Shown here: piece after piece, positions 21,513 to 32,367 of the stretch
Layout of the letters: every line of letters starts with the position of its first letter
Numbering within the stretch: position 1 is the stretch's first letter
DNA from: Akanthomyces muscarius
Lineage: Eukaryota > Ascomycota > Sordariomycetes > Hypocreales > Cordycipitaceae
NCBI RefSeq assembly: GCF_028009165.1
Contig: NW_026611618.1
Coordinates: 1,674,001-1,738,000, forward strand
Direction of reading: 5' to 3'
Length of the DNA: 64,000 nt
Notes under the pieces: generated by a model
What the model was told of the DNA's origin: nothing
Seen by the model: the letters and a program-made list of their open reading frames with translations, nothing else
Databases searched by the model: none
Made by a program: the position numbers and the translations under genes

Positions 21513-22414
21513 ATGACATTCACAAACACACCAGTGACGAGGCTGATGGTGCTGGGCCTCGTATCAGCATCGATTGGGGCGAGCTTGCTGGACATTAAGC
21601 ACTATGCGTACATCCTGATCAGCCCGCACCTGGTGCAGTACGGGCAGTTCTGGCGGCTTTTTACGTATCAGCTGTGCTATACCAACTCGGCAGAGGTGCT
21701 GTTCGCCGCCATGTCGCTCTATAACCTACGGACAGTCGAGCGCATGTGGGGTTCGCGAAAATACGCTGTAAGTACCAGAGAATAGCAACATTCTTCGACG
21801 GCTAGCATGACCACTAACGCCCCGGAACACAGTCATTCCTCGTCGTTGCGTCGCTCGTCACGTCGATTGTACCGCCCGCGTTCATGGCGGTGCTCCGGCC
21901 GCTGGCACCGAGCCTGTTCAACTACATGCCGGGAGGGCTGACGCCCGTCATCTTCGCGGTGCTCGCGCAGTTCCACGCCATGGTGCCGCACATGTACAAG
22001 TACCGGATCGCGACGTCGGACGCGCCGCCGACGAGCGAGCCGTTCTCCGGGCTGACGCTGTCGGACAAGTCGTACCAGTACGCGCTCGCGGTGCACCTGG
22101 CGCTGCTGCAGTGGCCCGGGTCGCTGGTCGGCGCGGCGGCGGGCTGGGTGGTAGGCAAGGCGTGGCGCGGCGCGCTGCTGCCGACGCGGATGGTGACGTG
22201 GCGGCTGCCGGGCTGGATGGTGGGCGTCAAGACGCAGCGCAGCAGTGCCGAGTTTGAGCAGCTGCGGAGGAGGCTGGAGGGGGAGAATGCGACGGCGGCG
22301 GCGTCGACGGGTGTTGATATCAGCGGGGGTGGTGGTGAGCAGCAGCAGCGGGACGGGGATCGCAGACGAACGATGGGCCAACAGGTTGTTGATCAGTTCC
22401 GCGAGGCGTTATGA
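21513..22414 (+). CDS. rhomboid-like/derlin-like membrane protein (UBAC2/Dsc2 type)
   Basis: Two exons, 21513-21767 and 21833-22414, with a 65-base intron (donor GTAAGT, acceptor CACAG), giving 278 residues. Several hydrophobic segments lie in residues 1-130 and 160-200. QYGQFWRLFTYQLCYTNSAE resembles the L1/second-helix region of derlin and rhomboid pseudoproteases, and no catalytic GxSG is present. Overall it resembles UBAC2 and the fungal Dsc2 subunit of the Golgi Dsc E3 ligase that cleaves SREBP. Those usually end in a UBA domain; here the C-terminus is a charged Gly/Gln-rich tail ending FREAL with no UBA that I can see. The gene might have a further exon, or be a UBA-less paralogue. Confidence 0.75.
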
Positions 22415-24133
22415 TTTTACGTGTGGAAGGGTGGTGAAAGAGTCGTCTACTTGCGTTGTCGAGCGCAGATGTAACTCACTGAGGCGCCAAACTAGGTAGC
22501 TCATAGAAGAGTGCATACATAGAACTAGGCAAAGCATACTTTGTCGTGGGGCTGTTGAACATGGTTGGCGTTTTGTTCGGAATCCAATTGACCGATGCCA
22601 GTGTATGAAGCCGCATTTTAAACGAGAAGTCGGTCCGTGCAGTTGTTGATGTTCCGGTGGCCCGCGGCATTGAAGGCAATGGAAAGGAGTGAGACATTGA
22701 ACGCGCAGGGCCGAGAGGTGCATGCGTGGGCAGAGCTTCCGGTATGATTGATATATATGACTGGAATCACAGATAGCGTGAGATTTGTATTGCAGGTTGA
22801 AGAAGAAGCGCAATGATGAGGTTTGATTTCTTGATGGCCTCTTGCCGATATGTGAGGTCATCGTCGTCATTCTGTAAATTGGCACCGCCAACTTTTTGTT
22901 CTTTTAGCGGTCGCTAGCGCTGCAAGGTACCATGCAACCACCTTGGAGCGGCTCGCGCTGCCAAAAGGGCAAGCCGAGAGCGGCTGTCCAGAAAACGAGG
23001 CCTGCTGCTATTGATGCTCAACCATGTCATCCTCCTTGACGCACAAGGAGGCGATCCCATCTATCTCAAGGGCTGAACCTCTGCGAACAATCAATCTCGG
23101 GTGTTCGCTGAGGGGAACCAGTGGACAAAGGTGCTCCTGAGGAGTAGGAGTGACGATCGATCAACAAGTCACTATCGAGAGGAGAGTACATGTGGGAGGT
23201 GTCCAGGCGCCAGGCACAATAGGCCTCGACCCGCTGGCCGCCCGGCGGGACGGTGAGGACGGCGGGCAGACTGGGGCTTTGGCCATGCTAACAATGCTAT
23301 TACAGCGGGTTTTTCCCCTGAGCGTGGAGAAACGCGCGGGCGGATTGGCCCTTGTATCTGCAGGGGTTCAGGTACAAACAAAGTCTGGTCCACACCCTCT
23401 CGGCGCTTCAGCACGTCGGCGCGCCCAATGCCAGCCAGCTTCACGCACATCCCCCCTTTCTCCTGCCCGTCAGCCCGGCACAAGACCTGCAGCGGCCTCT
23501 CTCGAGTCTTTCGGTACCTGGCATCCTGCGCACCTCCCCGTCTTCCCCCTCCGAGCTGTCAGAGAGAGCCTTTTTTTCTCTTCTCCCCTGTCCTTAACCA
23601 ACGTGCTCCTAATTTTTGGCCCTCCCACTCGTACGACGGAAAGCACGATTGCCTTTGCGAACTTGACCGATTCCACCGCCAGGGCAAACAAGAAGAAGAA
23701 GAGAAAAAACGACGCGCTTGTTGCTGCTCTGTCCCCTGTTTTTTCTTTTGTCGTCTTTTCCTTGATTCCTTCTCCTGGCTTTCTTGTTGCGCGACGAGCT
23801 TGTATATCTACCTAACCTAGCTCACGCACGCGGGCCATCTGGCCTCCATACCGAGACCAAACTCCCCAACCACCTCGACCCAGAACCACCCGCGACCGCG
23901 ATCGATTCCCGGACCTGATTCGCTACACTTTTTGGCTACTTGCGACGCTCTTCTTCTTATAACATTTTGGATACACCGTTACGCGGCCTGCGGCCCCCAA
24001 TTTGCTTTCGCTTTCCACCGCGCTTCCACTGCCACGCCAGCTCGCGACACCCAGCGTCGCCCCGAAACTTCTTTTTTTCTTGGACTTGATGTATTGATGA
24101 TTACGGCCGCGTCACGCAATTAGATATCCTGCC
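22415..24133. other. intergenic; long CT-rich leader of the Uds1 gene
   Basis: About 1.7 kb without a supported gene. From about 23400 to 24130 the plus strand is CT-rich, as expected for the long 5' leader of the downstream gene. An open frame at 23150-23815 is compositional. Confidence 0.5.
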
Positions 24134-26548
24134 ATGAACGGCGTCGCCTCGGGCAGGAGCCCCTACGACTATGGCGCCTCCAATCTCTCGCCCGCGGGCA
24201 GCCCTGCCGTGGGCGGAAAGGCCGCCGTTGACGAATTTGCCAGAAACATGCTCGTGGGAGAGGATCGAGAGGCGCAGCAATATGCTCCGGTAAGTGGCCC
24301 CGGTCCGCGAAGATGCCACTCCGCCAGGCCATAAATCGGATGCGCTGTGTTGTACGGTGGTGGGACTGACTCGACCTTTGCAAGCAGATCAATCGCACGC
24401 CCAGCCCGGCCATGGTTGACCTCAAGGACCCTATTCAGATTCACCTCCTCACCGAAACTGCCTTGGCCGACAGCAAAACATACGAAATCCTGCCTCAAGA
24501 AGAGGTTGACAATCTCAAGAAGCAGTCCCAGCTCATGATCCAGCGCATCGAATCCACGAGAGCCAACCTCGCCATTCAGGCCAAGTACCGAGATGCCGCG
24601 CTGTCCATGGCCAAGCTGTCTCCCGATGGCCATCAAGATCCCCAAGCCGAAAGTGACAGGGCGCAGGCCGAACGCAAATGCGAAGAACTCGCTCTCGAAC
24701 TCTTCAATCTCGAAAAGAGCCTCATGATTCCTCAACGACGCATTCTCGAGCACACAGCCGGTGTTCTTCAGCTCACCCACAAAGTCTCAAAGAAGAAGAA
24801 TGCTCAGCAGACGCAACCGGTCAATGGCATTCCTGGAAGCCCCGAGAGCCTATATACCTACACCCATAGCCGCAACAGCCTCGACGCTGCTACTGACGAA
24901 AACTATTTTGAGGACGGCATGTATCCGCTCGACTCCACTGGTCGCAAAAACGCCATCGAAATACCTATGAAATCGCCAAACAGAGAGCGCGGCGAGATGG
25001 ACCGCGTCAAGGAGGAAAATCTCATTCTCATCAAGTCTGTCAGCGACTTTGAAGAGAAGCTCCGCTCGCTCAACGGCTCGCTGCGCGACACCATTGTACG
25101 ATTTAACCCCGAGGTCAACAGGGATTACATCGAGCCGCCTCGCAACACATCGAATGCCAAACCTTTAGAGATGCTGAGACATCAACTCGATTACCTCGAG
25201 ACTGGTCTCGTTGCTGTGCAAGCCGAGCAGGAGTCTTCTCAGAGTGGTGCAGGTGATAGTGGTGAGAGTGACGGGGCTGTCCGCCGGCTGTGGAGTGTCA
25301 TTCAGAACGATTTCGCCGGTACCAGACAGCGAAGAGAAGAGCGCCGCAGGGCGCGCGTTGACAAGGGACTGTCCGAGAATGACGAGGACGAGGGCTCGGA
25401 TGACGAGTTTGACCACTCTGAGGATTACGACATCGATTCGTTCACAAAGAGGGTACACTATCTGTCATCGCAAACCGCTACTCTGAAGGACCAGCGCACA
25501 GTTCTGAAACGCCAGATCAAACAGCAGCGAGAACTCAACAATAAATCCGACGCCGAAAAAGACGAAGAGCTGGCCCGTCGACAAGAAGAGATTGAAAGCG
25601 GACGCGAAGCCGTCGCCCGTGCTGAAAGAGACGCCATGGTCGCGCAGAACATGCTGTCGGAAGCCCTACAAGACCTCGAACAGGCTCGCGCGCACGCTGC
25701 CATGGCTGGAACCGCCCAATCAGACCTCCAGGACCGCGAAGAGACTATAGAGCTGCTCGAGAAGAAGATTAAGAAGGTCGAGGCCGAAGGCAAGCGATCC
25801 GGCGAGATGTCTGCAGACCTAGAAAAGGCCCTTGCCGACAAGAAGGCTGCGGAGGATGCAGCCAACGCCCTCAAGGCCGACATGAAGGACAAGGACAGGA
25901 CGCTGAAGAATAAGGAGAACGATTTGGATGAGCTCAACATGACGATTGCCGAACTCAAGACTGAAGTCACCATCGCCCGCGCCGAGTTGGACGGAGCTTA
26001 TGGAACTCGCGCCGAGCGCGCGGCCGATGTGGCGGCTCTTAAGAACAGTGCCGAAGTACAGAAGCTCAGCAATCAGATTGAGAAGCTCAAGAAGGAACTT
26101 GCAGGCACTGCTGAGGATCTCGAAAACATCACCAAGGAAACTCTTGGTGCCGAGCGCGAAAAGGTAGAACTGGAGGGCAAGCTGGATGAGGCCTTGCAAG
26201 CCAAGCAAAAGGGCGAGGCTGAGGTGGAAAAGGCGCGCGAGCAGATTGCCACGCTCCAAGAGGAGCTGGACGGTCACCGCCTCAAGGTTGCGGCGGGTGG
26301 CAGGGGCGGCGGAGCCGGTGCCTCGATGCTGAGCGAGCAGTTCCGTGCCACGATGAGGGAGGAGAGGAAGAAGTTCCAGGAGGACTTGAGGGTACGTACT
26401 CGTCAACGGCTGAATGCTTCTCAGTGTAGCATCTTGCTAACATGCGACTTTACAGGAGGAGCGAGGCCGGGCGCGCAAGCTGGAAGAAGAACTCGCGCGC
26501 TTGAAACGGAGTCAAGGACCAGGCAAGAGTCCGTTGAGTCCGCGGTAA
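24134..26548 (+). CDS. Uds1 (up-regulated during septation) coiled-coil protein
   Basis: Three exons: 24134-24289, 24388-26391 and 26456-26548, giving 750 residues. An alternative acceptor three bases earlier would add one Gln at the start of exon 2. The Uds1 domain lies at about residues 75-200 (YEILPQEEVDNLKKQSQLM, then RANLAIQAKYRDAALSMAKL). An acidic stretch follows near 380-400 (ENDEDEGSDDEFDHSEDYD). Residues of about 405-740 are a long coiled coil rich in Glu/Lys/Ala heptads. The fission-yeast family name comes from expression during septation; a role at the septum or in cytoskeletal scaffolding is inference. The gene has an unusually long CT-rich leader. Confidence 0.85.
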
Positions 26549-28796
26549 CAACGAATAGGCTCTCCCGCGCCGTCTCCCACATTCCTGACGCCAGATTATG
26601 GCACACGGTCCCGGCCATCCTCGTTTAGGCCAGAGCCGCGCACCTGAGAGCAGCAGCCTTTATTACTCCCGCGTTTCGCGCTGCCAGGTTTCCTATATCT
26701 ACCTGTAAATATCACGCCATCAGCAGAAACGCAGCATTGCGACACAGACAGACCTCGTTGGTCTGTGTTCGCACCCAACAGCCCCACGATGACTACGGCC
26801 TCGACTAGACAGACAAGTTGACTCTTGGCCACCTTGACACGCTCCGCACACCACACGACGGCGTTTCTTCTGCGGAGTTTTCCCTTTGGTACATTGATGC
26901 ATTTCGTGCTTTTTGTTTCTTCGTCGAAACACCACTATTACTACCCACTAGGAGTTGGAGCTCCTTTATGCATTGGGATTTGCAAGATAGACTATCTTTG
27001 TTTCTGTTGACTTTTTGGTTCATTTGTCTTTTTTTTTTTTTTTGGTTGCCGGGCTTTTTGGGCATTCATGAGGAGCGAGAAGTTTTGGAGAAGTGATGGG
27101 ATACATAATTCTTTTCGTGGAAGGAGGAAAAAGAGAAGAGAGGAATACTTTGAGCGGGAGGGATGAAAGATTAACTTGGGAAGGGATTGCTCAAAGTGAC
27201 AATATGGAGGGCATGCGTGTTGGCATGTCCTCTACTCGTCTTCTTTTTTTTGGATTCTTTTTTTTTTTTTTGCTCATCTTTTGGATGGAACAAGAGAGAC
27301 ACTGAAGAGCATAGAGCCTTTGTATAAAAGAAGAATCGACATTTATTTCAGTCATGCCCCATTTTTTGGACTCTGTTGGTCTAGACACTAGTTGATTAGC
27401 TGCTCATTTCCGGTACCGGCCAAGACGCCGTTGTCGTTGCCGTTGCCGTTGCCGTTGAACGGTTTCGACACTGCCGCCGCCGCCGCCGCCGCCGCCGCCT
27501 CTTCCACCACAACTCCGCCACGGCTCGAGCCTATCCACGAGGCGTCTCTCTAGACTTGGAGCGAACTCGTCCGTTTTGCGCCACTCGCGAAAACATGCCA
27601 GCAAACTCAATTCGAACCGTTGCAGGCGGGCAGCCCGCCCGGCCCGTGACCGCGGACGGCGGGAACCAGGGCGCGCCGGCGGCGGGACAGCACAGCACAG
27701 CACCGCGACAAAGTTTCTCAGCCCTGCCGCGCGCTCTCCCACTCTATTGGAAAGCCTAAATAGAGTTTCCGCGCCTGTTGGACGACGACATGCCCTCGGA
27801 CGAGAGAGAGACACATATCTGTCCTCGGGTATGCTCCGTGGCTGGCTTTGAAGAGGGTGAAGCCTTGCCTACCCACTACGGGGCTTCATTCTCTCGTGTC
27901 ATGTCCGTTCTGGGATGCCTGACTCTCTTTTGGGTGTCGTGTGCAGGCGAGGTGTTTGCAGATTGATTTGCTCAGACTGGCCGTGAAACCTGCAAGAGGA
28001 CTTGCATGCATATATGAACCACTCACCCACCACCACCCACCCCGCCACTACCTTTGGTCGATCGGTCTCCTTGCATGGCACACCCTGTGTCTGGCATGAT
28101 TATTTTCAATCTCCTTCTTTTCCGTTTCGAAAATTTGCCAATCCCGTGTTGGTTTCACTTTTTTTTTTCTTTTTTTGCTAATGCAGGCAGCCACAACAAC
28201 AACAATAAGCAATGCAAGCCGCTCACCCACATGGCACATGAGCGTGGCGCACTCCACGGGCGTCGCTGCCTGAGTCTCTCTCATCACATAGGGCACAGTG
28301 AGATTTTTTCAAATGTACGAAATTATAGTATTCTCTTCCATCTACCTATCTACAGCTTTGGGCTTCCCAAATCTTATTGCTGAAAAAACGTAATAAGCCC
28401 TTCACGGGTATTTGTACGAGAGCAGATCAAACAACCAGTGTATCCGCTGCTCGCCCTAGCACACCAAACGCCGACCCATGAAAAAGTAAGAGCGCCTGGG
28501 AGAAAAAACAAAAAGCCTCGCAAAAAAAAAAAAAAAAACAAATGGTGTAGTACAGTACAAGTGGCGATGAAATGCCACCTTAAACAAACAGCCCAGTAGG
28601 CTGTCTAGCGCAACAGCGCTGACAAACATAGGTATCTCCTCCAGCGGCTTCCGTAGTGAAGCTGACAGACGGCGCCTTGCACGCTTCCTCTATCCGGTCA
28701 AGCTGCGAGGCGTCATAGTATTAGGTATAATAGTTGATGCTGTAATTTTGGAAAATGTTGATGTGGTGAACAGGGTTGTGCAGACGTGTTCTGTTT
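26549..28796. other. intergenic between convergent genes
   Basis: The 3' flanks of the Uds1 gene and Sok1. Contains T-runs (27036-27049, 27266-27281, 28160-28175), an A-run (about 28523-28538), and hexamer and triplet repeats near 27430-27500. No gene supported. Confidence 0.5.
27433..27500. repeat. TTGCCG hexamer repeat and (CCG)n run
   Basis: Four copies of GTTGCC-type hexamers (27433-27457), then about nine GCC triplets (27472-27500). They account for a minus-strand open frame with Gln/Arg and Gly runs that I do not consider coding. Confidence 0.85.
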
Positions 28797-30725
28797 TCAG
28801 GAGTCCAGCACCATGCTGTCCTCGTCGACGTATGCCATCTGCGACCAGACGCGCCAGTGCAAGACACCAAGGTGTGCCAGGCGAACGCCAATATCCTCCA
28901 CCACACCCTCGTCCTGATCGTGTTCGCGGGTCTGGGAGCGACCGCTGGTAGCAGCCGAGAAGAGGCCAACACCAGACAGGGAGCGATATTCGCGGGTGCG
29001 AGTGCTGAGTTCGGCCATGAGACGGGTGTGGAACGACTTCTCAACCTCCTTGTAAAGGGGCGAGTCCACGCCGCAAACGTTGGCGGCCAGCTTGTCCTCA
29101 AAAATGCTCAGCATGCTCGAAGGGGCCTTTGTGTTGCGGAAAATCTGCAGGGCAATCGAGGAAGAGATCGACTGCCAGCGAGCAGACTGGCGGAGCCCAG
29201 GGGTGGCGGACTGGAGGAGAGCCACAAGAGAGTTGTAGAGGTTGCGCGTCTTGCTCTTGGCTTCGCTGTTCTCGGGGGCCACATAGGCGGGAAGGTTGAC
29301 AGAAGAGCGAGGGGATGAATCCGTAGAGCCAGAGCTGCTAAAGTTGATGCTGGATGGTCGGGATGTCTCGAGAGGAGTGTTGAAGTTGAAGTCGGAGCTG
29401 GGCGAGCTGGAGCGGCGCATGGTATCGTCGTCCAAGGCAGGGCCCGCGAAAAGGCCAGATGTGTTGTAGCGGCCTATGCGCTCCAGATCCTCGTACATTC
29501 TCATGCAGATCTCGAGGTTGATGGCGTCGAGCATGTCGGAGCGGAGCTTGAGGATGCGCTCCTCGTCGAAGAGAAAAGTGCTGGGCAGCCGCTTCTCGGG
29601 TGATGAGGGCAGAATCAGGCGGGAGAGGGCCTCAAAGAAGACGCCCGTCTCGCCAAAGGTGTGCGTGGAGTCGGTGATGCCCGCGGCGAGCTTGGTTTCG
29701 GCGTCCTTGTACCACTGCTTGGCAGACGAGATGTCGATTCTTTTGGAGGAAGTCTTCTTTAGAAAGAATTTTTGCTCAAACTGAATCGTGTCTTCGATAA
29801 GGACAGGGCGGAGGCAGCGGATCTGGTGGTTGGCGACATCGAGCTTCATGGCCTCGAGAACGCTGAGCAGACTGCGCATGCCATTGACGAGTTCGTCAAG
29901 GTCCGAGGTTTTGTTGCCGTTGCTGAGCTGGTTGTACATGGCATCGACCCAGTCGTCTCGCATAGGGGCACAGTGAGACTTGAGGACTTGGGAGAGCCAC
30001 TGAGCGAGCTTCTCCAGGTCGGCGCAGCCCTTGTGAAACTGCTGCATCAGCAGCTCGACGTTGAGGCCCTCGTCGAGGAAGTGACGGTCGCGCTGAGGAA
30101 CCAAGGTCTGAATAATCTCCTTGACTGCCTTTAGCAGGGTGGGCAGGGTCCAATCATCGGCGTGGCCGTAGGTGTGGTAGAAGCTAGAACGGTCGGTGAT
30201 GAACATGGCCAGTTCCTTTTTCAAAGAGCGCCAGAACTGGTTTGCGCGGTCCTGCTTCTTGCGGCCCTTTTCGCCATCGAGGTTCGGTCGAAAGTGCAGC
30301 TCAGGGTCAAAGTTGATGTCGTGGCGGAGCTTCGGGTTGTGTATGATTTTGGTGACGTCGAGCTCGCTGAGGGTAGCGCGAGTAACGGGAGGCTCTATGG
30401 GATAGGTGGGCGTGGTGGACGAGTGGCTCGATTTTCTGGAAGGCTTCGTGGGCTCGGGTTGAGGCGTTGATGTGCGGGAGTTGCTGTCTGTCGGCGATAG
30501 GGTCGTGGAAGGTGAGGTTGCTCTGGGAGCAGATTCACATCTTCGAGGCGACTCCTGGGAAGGCTGCGGTTGTGTGGTTGTTTTTTGCTCGGCCTGCGCA
30601 GGCTGCTGCATCTGAACATTGGTCTCGGGCCTAGACTCGCCATCTGGGTTTGGCCGGGGCGCCGAGGTGGAGAGGCTACGTCGTGACCTCTCGACCGGAC
30701 CACCAGTACCTTGTTCCGCCACCAT
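28797..30725 (-). CDS. Sok1/TCP11-domain protein
   Basis: An intronless frame on the minus strand from ATG 30725 gives 642 residues. The first 120 are Ser/Thr/Pro/Gln-rich. From about residue 120 to the end is a TCP11 domain, including DINFDPELHFRPN, DDWTLPTLLKAVKEIIQTL and LDELVNGMRSLLSVLEAMKL. Yeast Sok1, the family's reference, suppresses loss of cAMP-dependent protein kinase; mouse TCP11 acts in sperm cAMP signalling. The frame stays open upstream to ATG 31094 and would add 123 residues. That part is compositionally unlike the rest and contains a 60-base duplication, so I treat it as leader, with some doubt. Confidence 0.85.
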   Translation of the reverse strand: MVAEQGTGGPVERSRRSLSTSAPRPNPDGESRPETNVQMQQPAQAEQKTTTQPQPSQESPRRCESAPRATSPSTTLSPTDSNSRTSTPQPEPTKPSRKSSHSSTTPTYPIEPPVTRATLSELDVTKIIHNPKLRHDINFDPELHFRPNLDGEKGRKKQDRANQFWRSLKKELAMFITDRSSFYHTYGHADDWTLPTLLKAVKEIIQTLVPQRDRHFLDEGLNVELLMQQFHKGCADLEKLAQWLSQVLKSHCAPMRDDWVDAMYNQLSNGNKTSDLDELVNGMRSLLSVLEAMKLDVANHQIRCLRPVLIEDTIQFEQKFFLKKTSSKRIDISSAKQWYKDAETKLAAGITDSTHTFGETGVFFEALSRLILPSSPEKRLPSTFLFDEERILKLRSDMLDAINLEICMRMYEDLERIGRYNTSGLFAGPALDDDTMRRSSSPSSDFNFNTPLETSRPSSINFSSSGSTDSSPRSSVNLPAYVAPENSEAKSKTRNLYNSLVALLQSATPGLRQSARWQSISSSIALQIFRNTKAPSSMLSIFEDKLAANVCGVDSPLYKEVEKSFHTRLMAELSTRTREYRSLSGVGLFSAATSGRSQTREHDQDEGVVEDIGVRLAHLGVLHWRVWSQMAYVDEDSMVLDS

Positions 30726-30884
30726 TTTGCTTGGAAGAGAGCTGCAGGATCGCGACTGCCGTGTACGTGTGCGTTGCAGTGGTGTCGGCTTGGTGATTGA
30801 ACTGCAGAGGCTCACCGTCGGGAGAGCACTGCTGGTCGAGAGCTGCCAGGAAGGAAAGGTCAGCCGGGAGAACTTGACAGGGGA

Positions 30885-31003
30885 AACCATGAAGCAGGTG
30901 GTGCTAGGTGATGGTCTGAAAGTTGGATATGTGAATTGCACGCAAGCCATGAGGCAGGTGGTAAGGGGCGAGGCTATGGAAGCTGGATATGGGTTTTGCA
31001 GGG
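30885..31003. repeat. 60-bp imperfect direct duplication in the Sok1 leader
   Basis: Two copies with a 60-base period, each containing CCATGARGCAGGTGGT and GTTGGATATG-like blocks (starting near 30887 and 30947). The period is a multiple of three and stays in the frame of Sok1's possible N-terminal extension. Confidence 0.7.
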
Positions 31004-32220
31004 GAACGAGGCTTCGCAGCAGGAAGGATATCTCGAGAAAAAGATATCGGAAGAAGATTCTCCATGATTTATAATTGTGTATAAATAACTTCAAGCTACT
31101 CCATACGCTGCTTGCGCATGTGGTGGCTAGGCGAGGGCCTAGGCAAAGGCAGCCAGGACGCCATCGCCTCGAGATGGAGAATGAATGATGGAGATTGTAA
31201 AGTCGAGAGTGATGGGTTTGTGGCTGTGGCTGTGGATGTGGGCTTACATTTAGTTTTGTCGGAGAGAATTAGCGTCGGACTCGTCGACGTCCAAGGAAAA
31301 TCGGTATGAGGCGTAGACGTTGGGCACTGATGGAACGGCCTGGCCGTGCTGACGGGCAACGTCGGGTATAGGAGACAGGCACAGAAAGCGTGGCAACAAC
31401 GGAAGGAAAGAGACGTAGAACGGGTCGGCTTGTTGTAATGAGTGACGGATCTCGCAACGAGCGGAAATGAGGTTGTCGTCGGGTTCGGTTTGTTGGTTCA
31501 GCCTATAAGCGATCGAGCGAGTCGACACCGGGATCGGAAGGCGACTAGGCGGGTAGTATAAAGAGTCTGTTGTGAGGACGGAGGAGAGGCGAACGTTTGG
31601 TACAGTCGAGGAGAGTATAGTCGAGGAGGAAAGGAAGACAGACGAGTGTTGAGGAAAATGCAGAATGACCCGAGGAGAATAGAAAAGAAAAGAGAAGGAG
31701 TGGGAGAGGAAGAAAAGAAGTGCAAGGAGATCGTAGATATGGGGATGGGCAGTCTAAGAAGGGGCCCGGCAATGGGAAGGGGAAATGGGGAACGGGCAAG
31801 GCTTAAAAAAAGGATTTAAAAAAAAAAGAGGATTTAAAATAATAAAAAGGTGAGTGACTGACTCCTGTCCCGGACACCCCTTTGGGGGGGGGCAGCCATT
31901 TTGGGGGGGCGAGCAGGAGAGTGAGAAGCAAGAGTACGGATACTGGTAGAACAAAGGGGGGGTGTGATCAAACGGAAATCCCAGGTGGGAGTGGGAGTCT
32001 CCAGTACGGAAGCACCTAGTGAGGCAAGGGGGGCGTGTGGATCGGAATGGCCCTTTTCAGGCAAGGCCAAGGGCGACAGACACCATGACATGACACAGCG
32101 CACGGCGCTATGAGGCGCTACAGCAGGTGCACGAGTAGTGCTGTGCGACGCGGCTGAGCTTTTGTTGGCTCGGTACAGCGCCGAGCAGTGGGATTTGCTT
32201 TAATTAGCATAGGCCGGCTG
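31004..32220. other. Sok1 upstream region, CT-rich on the minus strand
   Basis: The plus strand is strongly purine-rich at 31540-31850, that is CT-rich on the Sok1 strand, as in fungal core promoters and leaders. G-runs occur at 31885-31892, 31903-31909 and 31957-31963. No gene seen. Confidence 0.5.
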
Positions 32221-32300
32221 AGGTGGTAGAAGCTGAAGTCGTGGATGAATGGCGTCCAAGAGTCCTACCTGGGTAGGTAACCGTACTGTGAGCACTAATA

Positions 32301-32367
32301 AGGTACCTATCTACAGCAGTGGCCAGCTGTCCGCCTGCCCTGCCTGCAGTAGGTACCTATTTACAGC
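32301..32367. repeat. duplicated 17-bp GGTACC-containing motif
   Basis: AGGTACCTATCTACAGC (from 32301) and AGGTACCTATTTACAGC (from 32351) differ at one base. Related GTAGGTA pieces occur at 32273, 32580 and 32805. Confidence 0.7.

Noticed and set aside
23150..23815. 221-codon plus-strand frame upstream of the Uds1 gene
   Set aside because: Low-complexity leader-like sequence with no domain; other frames are open too.
27404..27814. 136-codon minus-strand frame
   Set aside because: Driven by the CCG and TTGCCG repeats; not conserved-looking.
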